From: CAZMGG01 sp964565715
GTDB taxonomy: Bacteria > Planctomycetota > UBA1135 > UBA2386
Reading direction: 5' to 3'
Length of the DNA: 62,297 nt
NCBI GenBank assembly: GCA_964565715.1
Contig: CAZMGG010000015.1
Location: 1-62,297, forward strand
Numbering within the stretch: position 1 is the stretch's first letter; each line of letters begins with the position of its first letter. Both the position numbers and the translations under genes were made by a program. The notes beneath the pieces were generated by a model. That model was not told where the DNA came from. It saw nothing but the letters and a program-made list of their open reading frames with translations, and searched no databases. This document shows positions 1 through 7,881 of the stretch, piece by piece.

Positions 1-160
1 AGTGGCGGCAGGACCTGGGCCCCAACCCGCTCGTCGCCAGGAGCTGCCCGGCGCCGGTAGCGGCAGGCGGGGGTCAGTAGGGATGGGCCAGACCCCTGGT
101 CGCTGGCGGGCTGGGGAGTGCCAACAACTCTCGGGTCAGTTCTCGCGTAGCCTTCCCTGG

Positions 161-400
161 ATGGAACGAGTGCGTGCGACCGATCTGGCGCAGCTGCAGA
201 AGAGCCTGCGGCGCTGGCTGCAGCAGCCGGGGGATGGCGAGTGTGGCCTCGGCACCGGCGAGGTGCGGCTGCTGCTGGACGAACTGGGCCGGCTGCAGCA
301 GAGCGCCGACCGGTTGCGCCGACAGAACCGCCGCGTGCGGTTGCGGCTGCAGAAGGCCGGGCTGCCGCCCGAGCCCGGCGACGGCGAGGACGCGCCATGA
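161..400 (+). CDS. Small coiled-coil-like hypothetical protein
   Basis: A 79-residue charged protein that I do not recognise. Residues 8-65 are rich in Leu, Gln and Arg with heptad-like spacing, which suggests a short coiled coil; there is no signal peptide or membrane segment. The open frame runs back to the window edge, but the ATG at 161 is preferred because the upstream reading is Gly/Pro/Arg low complexity. Its stop overlaps the next start (ATGA at 397), so the two are probably co-translated and may act together. The bases before 161 hold nothing else I can support. Confidence 0.5.
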   Translation: MERVRATDLAQLQKSLRRWLQQPGDGECGLGTGEVRLLLDELGRLQQSADRLRRQNRRVRLRLQKAGLPPEPGDGEDAP

Positions 401-1179
401 AGGGCGTGTTCCTGGTGCACTGGCACGCCGAGGAGGCGGCGGCGCGCTGCGCGCGCCTGCAGGCGTTGGGCTACCGCGTGCGGCACGAGTCCGGCCAGGA
501 CGGCGAGGCGGCCCGGGCGATGAAGCGGGCGCTCGCCGAGGTCGACGCGGTGGTGATCGATCTGGCCCGGCTGCCGTCCCACGGGCGGCAGTTCGCCATC
601 GCCCTGCGGCAGCAGAAGGCCACCCGTCACCTGCCGCTGGTGTTCCTGCAGGGCGATCCCGAGAAGACCTCGCGGGTGAAGGAGGCGCTGCCCGACGCGG
701 TGTTCACGACGTGGGCGAAGGTGGCGCCGGCGCTGAAGAAGGCGCTGGCGAAGCCGGTGGCGGCGCCGGTGGTGCCGGCGATGCCCGACTACTCCGGCAC
801 GCCGCTGCCGAAGAAGCTCGGCATCCGCGCCGGCGCCAAGGTGGTGCTGCTGGGGGCGCCGCCGGACTTCGCGGCGACGCTGGGGGAACTGCCCGAGGGG
901 GCCACGCTGACGACGCGGCTGGTGGGGCAGCCCGACGTGGTGCTGCTGTTCAGCCGGGCGCTGGCGGATCTGCAGCGGCGGCTGCCGCCGGTGGTGGAGG
1001 TGATCGAGCCGGGCGGTGGACTCTGGCTGTGCTGGCCGAAGAAGACCGCCGGCGTGCAGACCGACCTCGATGCCAACGTGGTCCGCGCGCTCGGCCTCGA
1101 CGCGGGGCTGGTCGACAACAAGGTCTGTGCCGTGGACGCGACCTGGTCGGGGCTGCGTTTCGCCCGGCGGCGGCGCTGA
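397..1179 (+). CDS. DUF3052 protein with receiver-like N-terminal half
   Basis: A 260-residue cytoplasmic protein. The C-terminal half (about 130-260) matches the DUF3052 family: 'YSGTPLPKKLGI', a DVVLLF strand, 'LWLCWPKK' and the closing 'VCAVDATWSGLRF'. DUF3052 proteins are small bacterial proteins of unknown role, usually about 130-150 residues. Here an extra N-terminal domain of about 110 residues has alternating strands and helices with an Asp near residue 55 ('VVIDLARLP'), resembling a degenerate response-regulator receiver. The start is fixed by overlap with the upstream stop. Fusion to a receiver-like fold suggests a signalling role, but this is inference. Confidence 0.75.
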   Translation: MKGVFLVHWHAEEAAARCARLQALGYRVRHESGQDGEAARAMKRALAEVDAVVIDLARLPSHGRQFAIALRQQKATRHLPLVFLQGDPEKTSRVKEALPDAVFTTWAKVAPALKKALAKPVAAPVVPAMPDYSGTPLPKKLGIRAGAKVVLLGAPPDFAATLGELPEGATLTTRLVGQPDVVLLFSRALADLQRRLPPVVEVIEPGGGLWLCWPKKTAGVQTDLDANVVRALGLDAGLVDNKVCAVDATWSGLRFARRRR

Positions 1180-1256
1180 CGGCCCGCCGGTAGTTGCGAG
1201 GCATCCGGATTCCGGTGGGTTCTGCGCGGCGTGGAAGGGTCTCATCCTGCCGACCC

Positions 1257-1286
1257 TTGCCGACGTCTCGGGGAGGCGGGTATCAC
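1257..1286 (+). promoter_or_regulatory. Candidate sigma-70 promoter for the NYN-LOTUS gene
   Basis: TTGCCG at 1257-1262, an 18-base spacer and TATCAC at 1281-1286, about 48 bases before the ATG at 1334. The same TTGCCG-N18 layout occurs before accA. Read by eye only. Confidence 0.4.
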
Positions 1287-1333
1287 TGCCCGCACGCGAC
1301 CGGCACATCGCCGGCCAGAAGAGGAGCACCAAC

Positions 1334-2701
1334 ATGCACGACGGCGTGACCGAGAGTACGGGAAGGGTTCAGCAGGGGCCGGGACACGTTGCGATCCTGA
1401 TCGACTTCGAGAACCTGGCGTACAGCTTGAGAGATCAGTTCGGAGACGAGCGGATCGAGGAAATGCTGTCGATGGACGGTTTGTTCCGTCTGGCCAGCGA
1501 CTACGGCACCGTGGCAACCGCGCGTGCCTACGCCGACTGGCGATGGAAGCATGTGAATCAGTTCCAGATGCCGCTGTACCGTGCCGGGATCGACCTGGTG
1601 CACGTCTTCGGGCGCGGCAACGGTGGCACGACCCGCAACTCCGCCGACGTATGCATCGCCACGGACGCGATCGAGACGATCTGGGTGCTTCCGCACGTCG
1701 CCACTTTCCTGGTGGTGTCTGGCGATCGTGACTTCCTGCCGATGATGAAGATGCTACGGCGCTACGGCAAGACAGTGGTCGGGGTGGCGCCGGATGGCGC
1801 CGCCAGCCGCGATCTTGCCGCGCTCTGTGATCGATTCCTGCTTTGGAGTTCGCTGGTCAATCTCTACGGGGGCGAAGCAGCCCCATCGTCCGGTCCACCC
1901 GAGGCCGATTCGGGGCCGATTGCGGCAACGCTGCAACGACTGTTGGCTGCCCGGGCAGCGGTCGGGATCAAGGGGGCCCAGCTCAAGCCTCTGCTGCGGC
2001 ACGAGCATCCCACCTTCGACGAGAGCCAGTTCGGGTTCTCTTCACTGCAGGAGTTCCTGGGGTCGTTGCCGGAGGTGGTCCGGATCGAGAAGCGGGCGGA
2101 TGGCGGCGACATGACCCTGTGGCCCGCGGATGCGAAGGCGCGACCTTCGGCGCCGCGGGTACCGGCTCAGGTTCTCCTGGCCCGGCAGGCTGGCCTGAGT
2201 GACTACCGTTTCGAACCAGACGCGGCGACGCGGCGCCAACTGATCGGCCTGTTGCACGAGCTGATGGTCGCCGCGACTGCAAGGAGTGGCTCGTTCACGT
2301 GGCAGGAGGTTGCCGATGCCTGGTTCGAGCGGCCTGACGCACCGGTTCAGTCCAACACGGTGCTGGCGAAGTACTGGGCCGTTCTGTTCCAGGGTCGCTG
2401 TTTCGAGTTCCTGGTACCGGATGATCCGAATCCGCTGCGAACCCGCGCCGTTCGCCTCGTCAAGGAGATCACCGGTGCCGCCGCCCTGGTGGCCCGCTAT
2501 GAGAGCAGTTTGCTCTTCAAGCTCCAGGAGGCGTTGCAGCGTGAGCCGACGACACGGGAGGTGCTCGACCTTCTTGGCCTTCCCCAGTCGGATACGGCTT
2601 CGGCAGCTGAACTGCTGGAGAGGGTGCGCGTGCTGCGTCGGATGGCCACGCCTCGCGGGAACTCCGGAACCTCACGACCGGCCACCTCGGGCGAGGCCTG
2701 A
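1334..2701 (+). CDS. NYN-domain putative RNase with OST-HTH/LOTUS domain
   Basis: A 455-residue protein. Residues about 18-170 form a NYN (PIN-like) nuclease domain: 'AILIDFENLAYSL' gives the first acidic residue, 'RNSADVCIATDAIE' the second group and 'VVSGDRDFLPMMKML' the third, so the metal-binding acidic set looks complete. Residues about 195-265 resemble an OST-HTH/LOTUS domain, which binds RNA in related proteins. The remaining C-terminal part (about 295-455) is helical and unassigned. The ATG at 1334 has a clear Shine-Dalgarno (gaggag). The family (LabA/limkain-type) is thought to act on RNA; the target is unknown. It ends 1 base from the convergent permease gene. Confidence 0.85.
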   Translation: MHDGVTESTGRVQQGPGHVAILIDFENLAYSLRDQFGDERIEEMLSMDGLFRLASDYGTVATARAYADWRWKHVNQFQMPLYRAGIDLVHVFGRGNGGTTRNSADVCIATDAIETIWVLPHVATFLVVSGDRDFLPMMKMLRRYGKTVVGVAPDGAASRDLAALCDRFLLWSSLVNLYGGEAAPSSGPPEADSGPIAATLQRLLAARAAVGIKGAQLKPLLRHEHPTFDESQFGFSSLQEFLGSLPEVVRIEKRADGGDMTLWPADAKARPSAPRVPAQVLLARQAGLSDYRFEPDAATRRQLIGLLHELMVAATARSGSFTWQEVADAWFERPDAPVQSNTVLAKYWAVLFQGRCFEFLVPDDPNPLRTRAVRLVKEITGAAALVARYESSLLFKLQEALQREPTTREVLDLLGLPQSDTASAAELLERVRVLRRMATPRGNSGTSRPATSGEA

Positions 2702-2702
2702 G

Positions 2703-3932
2703 TCAGCCGGGCCCGGCCCGCAGCCACAGCCAGCCTGCCGCCACCAGCAGCGTGGTGACGGTGATCGGCACGCCGACCCGCAGGTGCTCGCGCACCCAGG
2801 AGCGCGCCACCGGCTGCACGCCGAGCCGGCTCGCCTGCTCGACCACGATCAGGTTGGCGATGCTGCCGACCAGGAACAGGTTGCCGGCCAGCGTGCTGCC
2901 GAGCGCCAGGATCGGCCCGGCCTGCGGGTGCTCGGCGGCGGGCAGCAGCAGCAGGACCAACGGCACGTTGGATATCACGTTGCTGCCCAGCACCGTCACC
3001 GCGAACAGGCCGAGCGGCTGGCGGACGTCGAGGCCGCGTTCGGCGGTCCATTGCAGCCAGTGGGCGACGTGGCCCTGCTGTTCGAGGGCGTGGTTGACCA
3101 CGAACAGGCCGGTGAACAGCACCAGGAGCTGCCAGTCGACCAGGGCCAGCATGCGGTGGCTGTGCAGCCGCCGGGACAGCAGGAGCATGCCGCCGCCGCA
3201 CAGCGCCTGCACCTCACGCGGCAGCGGCAGGAACAGGAAGCCGAACACCAGCGCCAGCAGCACGACGATGCCCTTGCCGGTCTGCCAGCGGTCGAACGGC
3301 ACGTCGATCGGCGGTGCGGCGGGCAGCTCGCGCTGCCAGCGGCCGCGGTAGGCGCGGCAGAGGATCCACCAGCAGAGCAGCAGGCCCACGGCTGCCGGCA
3401 GCACGCCATCCAGCAGGTAGGGTCCGAACGGGAGGGCGAGCTTCTGCCCGATCAGCATGTTCTGCGGGTTGCCGATCAGGGTGGCGGCGCTACCGACGTT
3501 GCTGGCCGCCGCCAGGCCGAGCAGGAACGGGACCGGGTCGAGGCGCCGGCGGACGCAGCCCTCGACGAGCACCGGCGCCATGGCGAGGCAGATCACGTCG
3601 TTGGTGAGCAGCGCCGCCAGCAGGCCGGTCACCAGCAGCAGCGCCAGGAGGAGCCGTTCGGGCGTGGTCTCGCGCAGCGAGAGCCAGCGGGTCACCGCGG
3701 TGTAGAAGCCGCCCAGCCGGAACTGCGCCGAGACCACCATCAGGCCGAACAGCAGGCCGAGGGTGGGGACGTCGACGGCGCGCCAGGCCTCGTCGGAGTC
3801 GAACCGGCCCGCCGCCACCAGCACGATGGCGCCGAGCAGGGCGACGCCGGTGCGGTCGATGCGCAGGCCCGGCACGCCGCCGAGGATCATGCCGGCGTAG
3901 ACCAGCAGGAAGACCAGCAGCGGCAGGTCCAT
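2703..3932 (-). CDS. ArsB/NhaD/CitM-superfamily ion permease
   Basis: A 409-residue integral membrane protein with 10-12 hydrophobic segments. Two inverted half-repeats of the ion transporter superfamily are visible: 'LLTNDVICLAMAPVL' followed by 'SNVGSAATLIGNPQN' in the first half, and 'GSNVISNVPLVLLLLP' with 'GNLFLVGSIANLIVVE' in the second. These are the substrate-site hairpins of ArsB/NhaD/SLC13-type carriers. The ion or anion moved cannot be told from sequence; arsenite, Na+/H+ or dicarboxylate are the usual family options. The length is normal. It is convergent with the NYN gene and appears to be monocistronic. Confidence 0.85.
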   Translation of the reverse strand: MDLPLLVFLLVYAGMILGGVPGLRIDRTGVALLGAIVLVAAGRFDSDEAWRAVDVPTLGLLFGLMVVSAQFRLGGFYTAVTRWLSLRETTPERLLLALLLVTGLLAALLTNDVICLAMAPVLVEGCVRRRLDPVPFLLGLAAASNVGSAATLIGNPQNMLIGQKLALPFGPYLLDGVLPAAVGLLLCWWILCRAYRGRWQRELPAAPPIDVPFDRWQTGKGIVVLLALVFGFLFLPLPREVQALCGGGMLLLSRRLHSHRMLALVDWQLLVLFTGLFVVNHALEQQGHVAHWLQWTAERGLDVRQPLGLFAVTVLGSNVISNVPLVLLLLPAAEHPQAGPILALGSTLAGNLFLVGSIANLIVVEQASRLGVQPVARSWVREHLRVGVPITVTTLLVAAGWLWLRAGPG

Positions 3933-3948
3933 GGCTCAGGGCAGGACG

Positions 3949-4128
3949 AGCGCCAGGCTCCGCATCGGACGCTTCTCGGGAGCGATGCTGACTGCCGGAG
4001 TCGAGACGATCCGCCTCGATGGCGTGCCGACCAGAATCACGAACCCGGCCCGTGCGGTCATCGACTGCCGCCGCCTGTCGACCCTGGTCGACCGCGAGAC
4101 GGCGGTGGAGGCCGCGCGCGGCCGATGC
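3949..4128 (+). pseudogene. Remnant of an AbiEi-type antitoxin C-terminal domain
   Basis: The plus-strand frame here reads 'LRIGRFSGAMLTAGVETIRL', then 'DGVPTRITNPARAVIDC' and 'DRETAVEAARGRC'. This resembles the conserved C-terminal part of AbiEi-family type IV antitoxins (pattern VRFSG..L..GVE...I.GVPVRV..PA.TVADC...LDVALEALR). The winged-helix N-terminal part and the partner nucleotidyltransferase toxin (AbiEii) are absent, so it is a truncated relic. It lies between two minus-strand genes at the edge of the lower-GC island. The assignment is from recalled family pattern. Confidence 0.55.
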
Positions 4129-4146
4129 AACCGCGGCCCACCCCGC

Positions 4147-5022
4147 TCAACGCCGCATCGCAGCACGCAGTCGCTCCATGACAGTCACTGCATCCTGATC
4201 ACTCATCAGTCCGGCATCGAGGCTCCACGTCATCAGTGACACAAAATAGGTTTCGGCGACGTAGCTGATGACATCCTTGATCTGGGGTGGCATGAGCACG
4301 TCACGGCTCAACAGATACTGCCCGGATGCATCCTGCATGATCAGCATGCCCGTCTTGCTTTGGATCAGGTTCTCGCGCGCTCGCCTGACGAAATCGTAGG
4401 GCTTCCTGCCGCTCTTGCTCTGGACCTGGTTCCATCGGTCCTCCAGCAGCCTCGCAGCCCGATCAATCTGGCTCTGCTCCTCAGGGCTCGGCACATAGCC
4501 ATCGAGGCGTTGCAGTTCGCCACTGGCGGCCATTCTCTTGGCATTGGCATCCACGAGCTCGCATCTCATGCTCGTCATCTGCTCCAGCCAGGGCCTCATG
4601 AGTTCCTGATATTGCTGGAGAGACTGCAGCGCAGCCGACGAAGGACTCCGGCGATGCGGATTCAGCTCGGGGGACTTCAGTATCATCTGGCTCGTGATCA
4701 CCTCCGGAGCCTGGGCCAGATACTGGAATATCAGTCCCGCGGCCATTCTTGGCAGCTTGGGCGCCGATTCCTCGGGGTGCCAGGAAGCATCCGGCTTTCC
4801 ATACTGCTGAAGCGCCTCGCCAAAGCCCTCGGCGATCCTCAGCGCCTCCACGATCGAGTCCCCAACGGCCGCGGAGCCACGGGCGTTTGTCATTGAAGGC
4901 GGCGAATGCTCGGCCTTCTGTTGGGATGCCTTGCTTGCTAGGCGAGCATCCCAGGCGATCAGGCTCGTCAGCAACATCAGAAGCAAGAGGCCTGCGCCAC
5001 ACAGCAAGGTAGAAGATCTCAT
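4147..5022 (-). CDS. Membrane-anchored hypothetical protein
   Basis: A 291-residue protein of unrecognised family. An N-terminal hydrophobic stretch (about 8-24) after Arg could be a signal anchor or uncleaved signal peptide; the rest is soluble, mostly helical and rich in Gln, Ser and Met, with few aromatic clusters. Base composition is clearly lower in GC than the flanks: the line 4261-4320 counts 32 G+C of 60. It lies 124 bases downstream of the cysteine-rich gene on the same strand and may be part of that transcript. No Shine-Dalgarno is evident right before the ATG. Confidence 0.65.
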   Translation of the reverse strand: MRSSTLLCGAGLLLLMLLTSLIAWDARLASKASQQKAEHSPPSMTNARGSAAVGDSIVEALRIAEGFGEALQQYGKPDASWHPEESAPKLPRMAAGLIFQYLAQAPEVITSQMILKSPELNPHRRSPSSAALQSLQQYQELMRPWLEQMTSMRCELVDANAKRMAASGELQRLDGYVPSPEEQSQIDRAARLLEDRWNQVQSKSGRKPYDFVRRARENLIQSKTGMLIMQDASGQYLLSRDVLMPPQIKDVISYVAETYFVSLMTWSLDAGLMSDQDAVTVMERLRAAMRR

Positions 5023-5146
5023 GTTGGCTACGCGGTGCGACGAGTCGGACTTCCTTTCATGGCACGGCCTGGCGCGCCTGAAAGCAGCCTGAGGCCCGCA
5101 AGGTCAAGTCCTGGCCATTGACCCAGCGTGGCCCTGCATTCGGCGC

Positions 5147-5818
5147 CTAGTCCGGAATAGGATAGCACGGGTTGCAGCCGTAGTTGATCACTACGGTATG
5201 TGTGTACATCCCGCCGCATTCGTTGGGCGTGTTGCCGTTGCATCCACCACCGACATAGCAGTTGAATGGGTATGCGTCGCTACTGGCACATCCATGATTG
5301 GCGACCTTGGCTGAGAAGGTCGCGGGACCAGGTGTGCAAGTCAGTTGATGCTTGGGGAATGGATGGTTGACCCAATCGTAGAAGGATGCGCACTGCCCTG
5401 TTGGGACAGAAACGGTCCATTGCATGAGGAAGGCGCACTCTGGCTCCAGCTCAATACACTTTCCAGTTGCTTCGTCTGTGTCGCACTCACCATCAAGCTG
5501 GATGGCTATGGTCGGGGTCACCGACCAACCCACCGGCCATGGGTCGGATTCATTGACGACATCGCAGCCGGCGCAGGGCATGTCATTCACGACACGAGCC
5601 TGGGCTGGACCGCCATGCTTCCAATGCGTCAAGACCAAGGCAGTGACAGCCAATGCGATCGACAAGGAGCGCCAGCGCCTGCTCCGCCAGCGCGCGATGG
5701 CTCGCCGCCACCACCGCGCCGTCGCTCTGCAGCGTGAGCGGCTCTCTGCGCCAGTCGAGCCGCACGCCGCTAGATCTTGAGGCGCGTGCCAGTGCTCGGG
5801 TTGGCGAGGTGGGTCCAC
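5147..5818 (-). CDS. Cysteine-rich exported protein (second of the cassette)
   Basis: The frame allows 223 residues from the ATG at 5818. The C-terminal 144 residues carry 13 cysteines (for example 'MPCAGC', 'YGCNPC'), typical of a disulfide-rich exported protein; family unknown. A hydrophobic core 'LSIALAVTALVL' after an Arg-rich run, then 'GGPAQA', looks like a signal peptide. The start is uncertain. From 5818 the N-terminus includes the captured phosphatase fragment read out of frame; otherwise a TTG near 5661 would begin right at the hydrophobic core. The captured repeat ends just upstream of this signal peptide, so the native start may have been replaced. Confidence 0.6.
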   Translation of the reverse strand: MDPPRQPEHWHAPQDLAACGSTGAESRSRCRATARWWRRAIARWRSRRWRSLSIALAVTALVLTHWKHGGPAQARVVNDMPCAGCDVVNESDPWPVGWSVTPTIAIQLDGECDTDEATGKCIELEPECAFLMQWTVSVPTGQCASFYDWVNHPFPKHQLTCTPGPATFSAKVANHGCASSDAYPFNCYVGGGCNGNTPNECGGMYTHTVVINYGCNPCYPIPD

Positions 5819-5837
5819 GATCTGCGCGGGGGTTCAT
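5583..5837 (-). pseudogene. Captured 3' end of the IMPase-family gene in a coupled frame
   Basis: An 84-codon frame starting with an ATG at 5837 that overlaps the MauE-like gene stop (ATGA). Its middle reads 'LDWRREPLTLQSDGAVVAAS' and 'HRALAEQALALLV', nearly identical to the C-terminus of the intact phosphatase at 8416-9186. None of the catalytic motifs is present, so it cannot be an active phosphatase. It then runs into 'GCHCLGLDALEAW' and ends at 5583 in another ATGA. It overlaps the cysteine-rich gene in a different frame. It is most simply a displaced or duplicated gene end; whether it is translated is unknown. Confidence 0.65.
5667..5770. repeat. 104-bp direct repeat, copy 1 (displaced gene end)
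   Basis: Aligns without gaps to 8428-8531 at an offset of 2761 bases. By eye 98 of 104 positions match; differences are at 5680, 5681, 5682, 5685, 5736 and 5761, and 5686-5770 has only two. Similarity stops abruptly at 5771. The repeat corresponds to the C-terminal codons of the phosphatase gene. Confidence 0.9.
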
Positions 5838-6259
5838 CCGGTCGATGTGAGGCGGCTTGTGGAGGACGCCCCCAATCCGAGACAGGCCCAGAACCCAAGG
5901 AGTCCGGCCAGCATCATGTGTTCCCGCCGACTCAGATCCCACAACCGGCCAAGGCAACCACACGATGCGCTGGGCAGGGTGACCGACATCACGATGCCGC
6001 CTGAAGCCATGGCCAGGGCGACTGCCAGTGCCCATCGTTGCCAGCGGGTCTGGAGAGCGCATGCGACACCGACTTCTGCAGCACCCATCAACACAGACCC
6101 CGATGTGCCGAGAAAGGACACCTTGCTTGGCAACAGCAGTTTGATGAGGCCCGTCACGATGAGCAGGATGAAGACGATGCGCCTCGGCCATTGCGCAAGA
6201 CTGCTGGCGCTTGCCCGATGGAGACCGTGCCCGTGCGACTCTCGCGCGTCACGACTCAT
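5834..6259 (-). CDS. MauE/DoxX-like redox-associated membrane protein
   Basis: A 141-residue protein with four predicted membrane segments (about 28-43, 55-68, 76-94, 115-131) and a Cys-Gly-Cys-Leu-Gly motif at residues 100-104 after the third segment. Size, topology and the CGC(L/F)G motif fit the MauE-like family, whose founding member is needed to mature the disulfide-rich small subunit of methylamine dehydrogenase. Here no methylamine dehydrogenase genes are present; the neighbours are cysteine-rich exported proteins. Its ATG overlaps the upstream gene stop (6256-6259), and its own stop overlaps another ATG at 5837. A role in disulfide or thiol redox chemistry is inferred. Confidence 0.65.
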   Translation of the reverse strand: MSRDARESHGHGLHRASASSLAQWPRRIVFILLIVTGLIKLLLPSKVSFLGTSGSVLMGAAEVGVACALQTRWQRWALAVALAMASGGIVMSVTLPSASCGCLGRLWDLSRREHMMLAGLLGFWACLGLGASSTSRLTSTG

Positions 6260-7881
6260 CGGTCATCGATCTCCAGGATGACATCACGTTCGCGACCCAA
6301 ATCATCGTCGCTGATCTGGAACAGCGACTCGGTTCTGGACCCGTCCGTGGCGGACAGCCGGTACCGGCCGGGCACGAGCGCAATCTGCGTCGGCCTTGCG
6401 GCGACCAGGTTGTAGGCCCCAAGCCGCCTCTGCTCGCGGAACAGCAGAGCCCCGGTTGAGACGGGTCGTCCGCTGCGGCCCTGGACGTGGAGGCGGACTA
6501 CGGCGGTGGCCCCCCTGCCCCTCACTTCGACCAGGAGCGGACCCTCGTCGGCCTGCAGATCGAAAGCTGCGGGCTCGACGGGCCCACGATCGCTCTGGAT
6601 CTCGTATCTGCCAAGAGGCAGTCGCATCGTATCGCCGACCCAACGGATGCGGCGAAGCAGCCTGAACTGCTCGGACTGGGATGGGCCTCGAACTCGACCA
6701 CAGGACAACACCAGGGATCCAGGGTCGACGTCTCCGGCGATGCGGATCTTCACATCGCGTGCCGGCGCCGCCGCCGTCCGAGCCACCAGCACCTCGGATG
6801 GCTGCGCACGTGCGTCCAGCGGGTGGAACTGCACCTCGTGTCGCCAGACCATGCCGCTGGGGAGCAGTACCTCGACTGACAATGGCGTGACACCCTGATG
6901 GTCGCCGCCGATCGCCACCGCGAAGCTGCCTGGCGCCCGCGCGGTCAACCTGGCGGCCACGGTGGGGAGAGTCCTGCCAGATACCTCCCACGCGCATTCC
7001 ACGGGATGATCGTTGAGGTATCGCCAGAAGGCCACCAGGGGCTGGTCCAGGACAAGGCGCAGGGCGTCATCACCGAGCATCCCGGGAGCCACTTGCAGGT
7101 TCCGGATCCTCTGCGAAGTCTCGGCGGTGAAGGCCACGAGGGGATCCGGGCATCGCAAGCGACAAGGCCCGGGCTGTAGACCCGCGAAGGCGGCCAGGCC
7201 ATGCCTGTCGGTTGTCGCCCAGGTCATCACCGGTCCTGATCGGCTGTATGCCGGCGCAACGGCAGGCTGTGGCGAGGTCACGTCCAATGCCATGCTGCCG
7301 CTGGTCAGACACAGAGCGATGCCCTCCACCGGACGCCCTGCGCGGTCGAGCACGCGAGCTTCGAGCGCCACGCCACTGTGCAGCACTACGTGGTATGTGC
7401 CGCCGCCCACGATGTCTTCGATCAGGGCCGGAATCAGGCCAGACCGCGAGACCACGGCCGACGTGGCACCATCGAGAGCCCTGAATTCCGCGACGGCGAC
7501 GCCGGTGCCATCTGTCGTGGCGACCACCATGTCGGCCGTCAGCCAGCTTCGGCTGGTGTCACCGTTGGCGATCAGCACATCTGGCAGGGGGTTTCCCTCG
7601 CCATCACGCACGTGGACTTGGAAGTGACCGTGATCCTCGTTCCGCGCCACGGGTGCCACCGCGTCCCTGGCGACGGCCGGCATCCTCACATGTGCGTCAG
7701 CGATGGGGGCAGCTGGGTGCGTTGCTTGGACCGACTGCGCCGCCTCGGCCGGAGCCCGATATGAGCCGCCAGACGGCGCCCACAACCACGCCAGCACGCA
7801 GGCGGTTGCCGCAGTGCCGAGGGCGAGAAGCCAGGGCGCTGGCCCCGAGCCGGCGGGATCTCGTGGAGCAGGAGGATTCAC
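6256..7881 (-). CDS. Membrane-anchored carboxypeptidase-regulatory-like domain protein
   Basis: A 541-residue protein. I place the start at the GTG at 7881, which overlaps the previous stop (GTGA); a longer frame reaches 7923 but would overlap that gene by 46 bases. A transmembrane helix lies near residues 15-35 ('WLLALGTAATACVLAWLW'), leaving a large periplasmic part. That part carries several beta-sandwich modules with the pattern V.D..G.PL..V, for example 'FQVHVRDGEGNPLPDV', 'ARVLDRAGRPVEG' and 'LHVQGRSGRPVSTG', as in CarboxypepD_reg domains used for binding or scaffolding. No catalytic motif is seen. It is translationally coupled on both sides, so it is likely part of one system. Confidence 0.7.
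   Translation of the reverse strand: MNPPAPRDPAGSGPAPWLLALGTAATACVLAWLWAPSGGSYRAPAEAAQSVQATHPAAPIADAHVRMPAVARDAVAPVARNEDHGHFQVHVRDGEGNPLPDVLIANGDTSRSWLTADMVVATTDGTGVAVAEFRALDGATSAVVSRSGLIPALIEDIVGGGTYHVVLHSGVALEARVLDRAGRPVEGIALCLTSGSMALDVTSPQPAVAPAYSRSGPVMTWATTDRHGLAAFAGLQPGPCRLRCPDPLVAFTAETSQRIRNLQVAPGMLGDDALRLVLDQPLVAFWRYLNDHPVECAWEVSGRTLPTVAARLTARAPGSFAVAIGGDHQGVTPLSVEVLLPSGMVWRHEVQFHPLDARAQPSEVLVARTAAAPARDVKIRIAGDVDPGSLVLSCGRVRGPSQSEQFRLLRRIRWVGDTMRLPLGRYEIQSDRGPVEPAAFDLQADEGPLLVEVRGRGATAVVRLHVQGRSGRPVSTGALLFREQRRLGAYNLVAARPTQIALVPGRYRLSATDGSRTESLFQISDDDLGRERDVILEIDDR

Noticed and set aside
3936..4166. Short minus-strand frame of 76 codons
   Set aside because: It overlaps the start of the gene at 4147 and is Arg-rich without motifs; the plus-strand AbiEi-like reading explains the region better.
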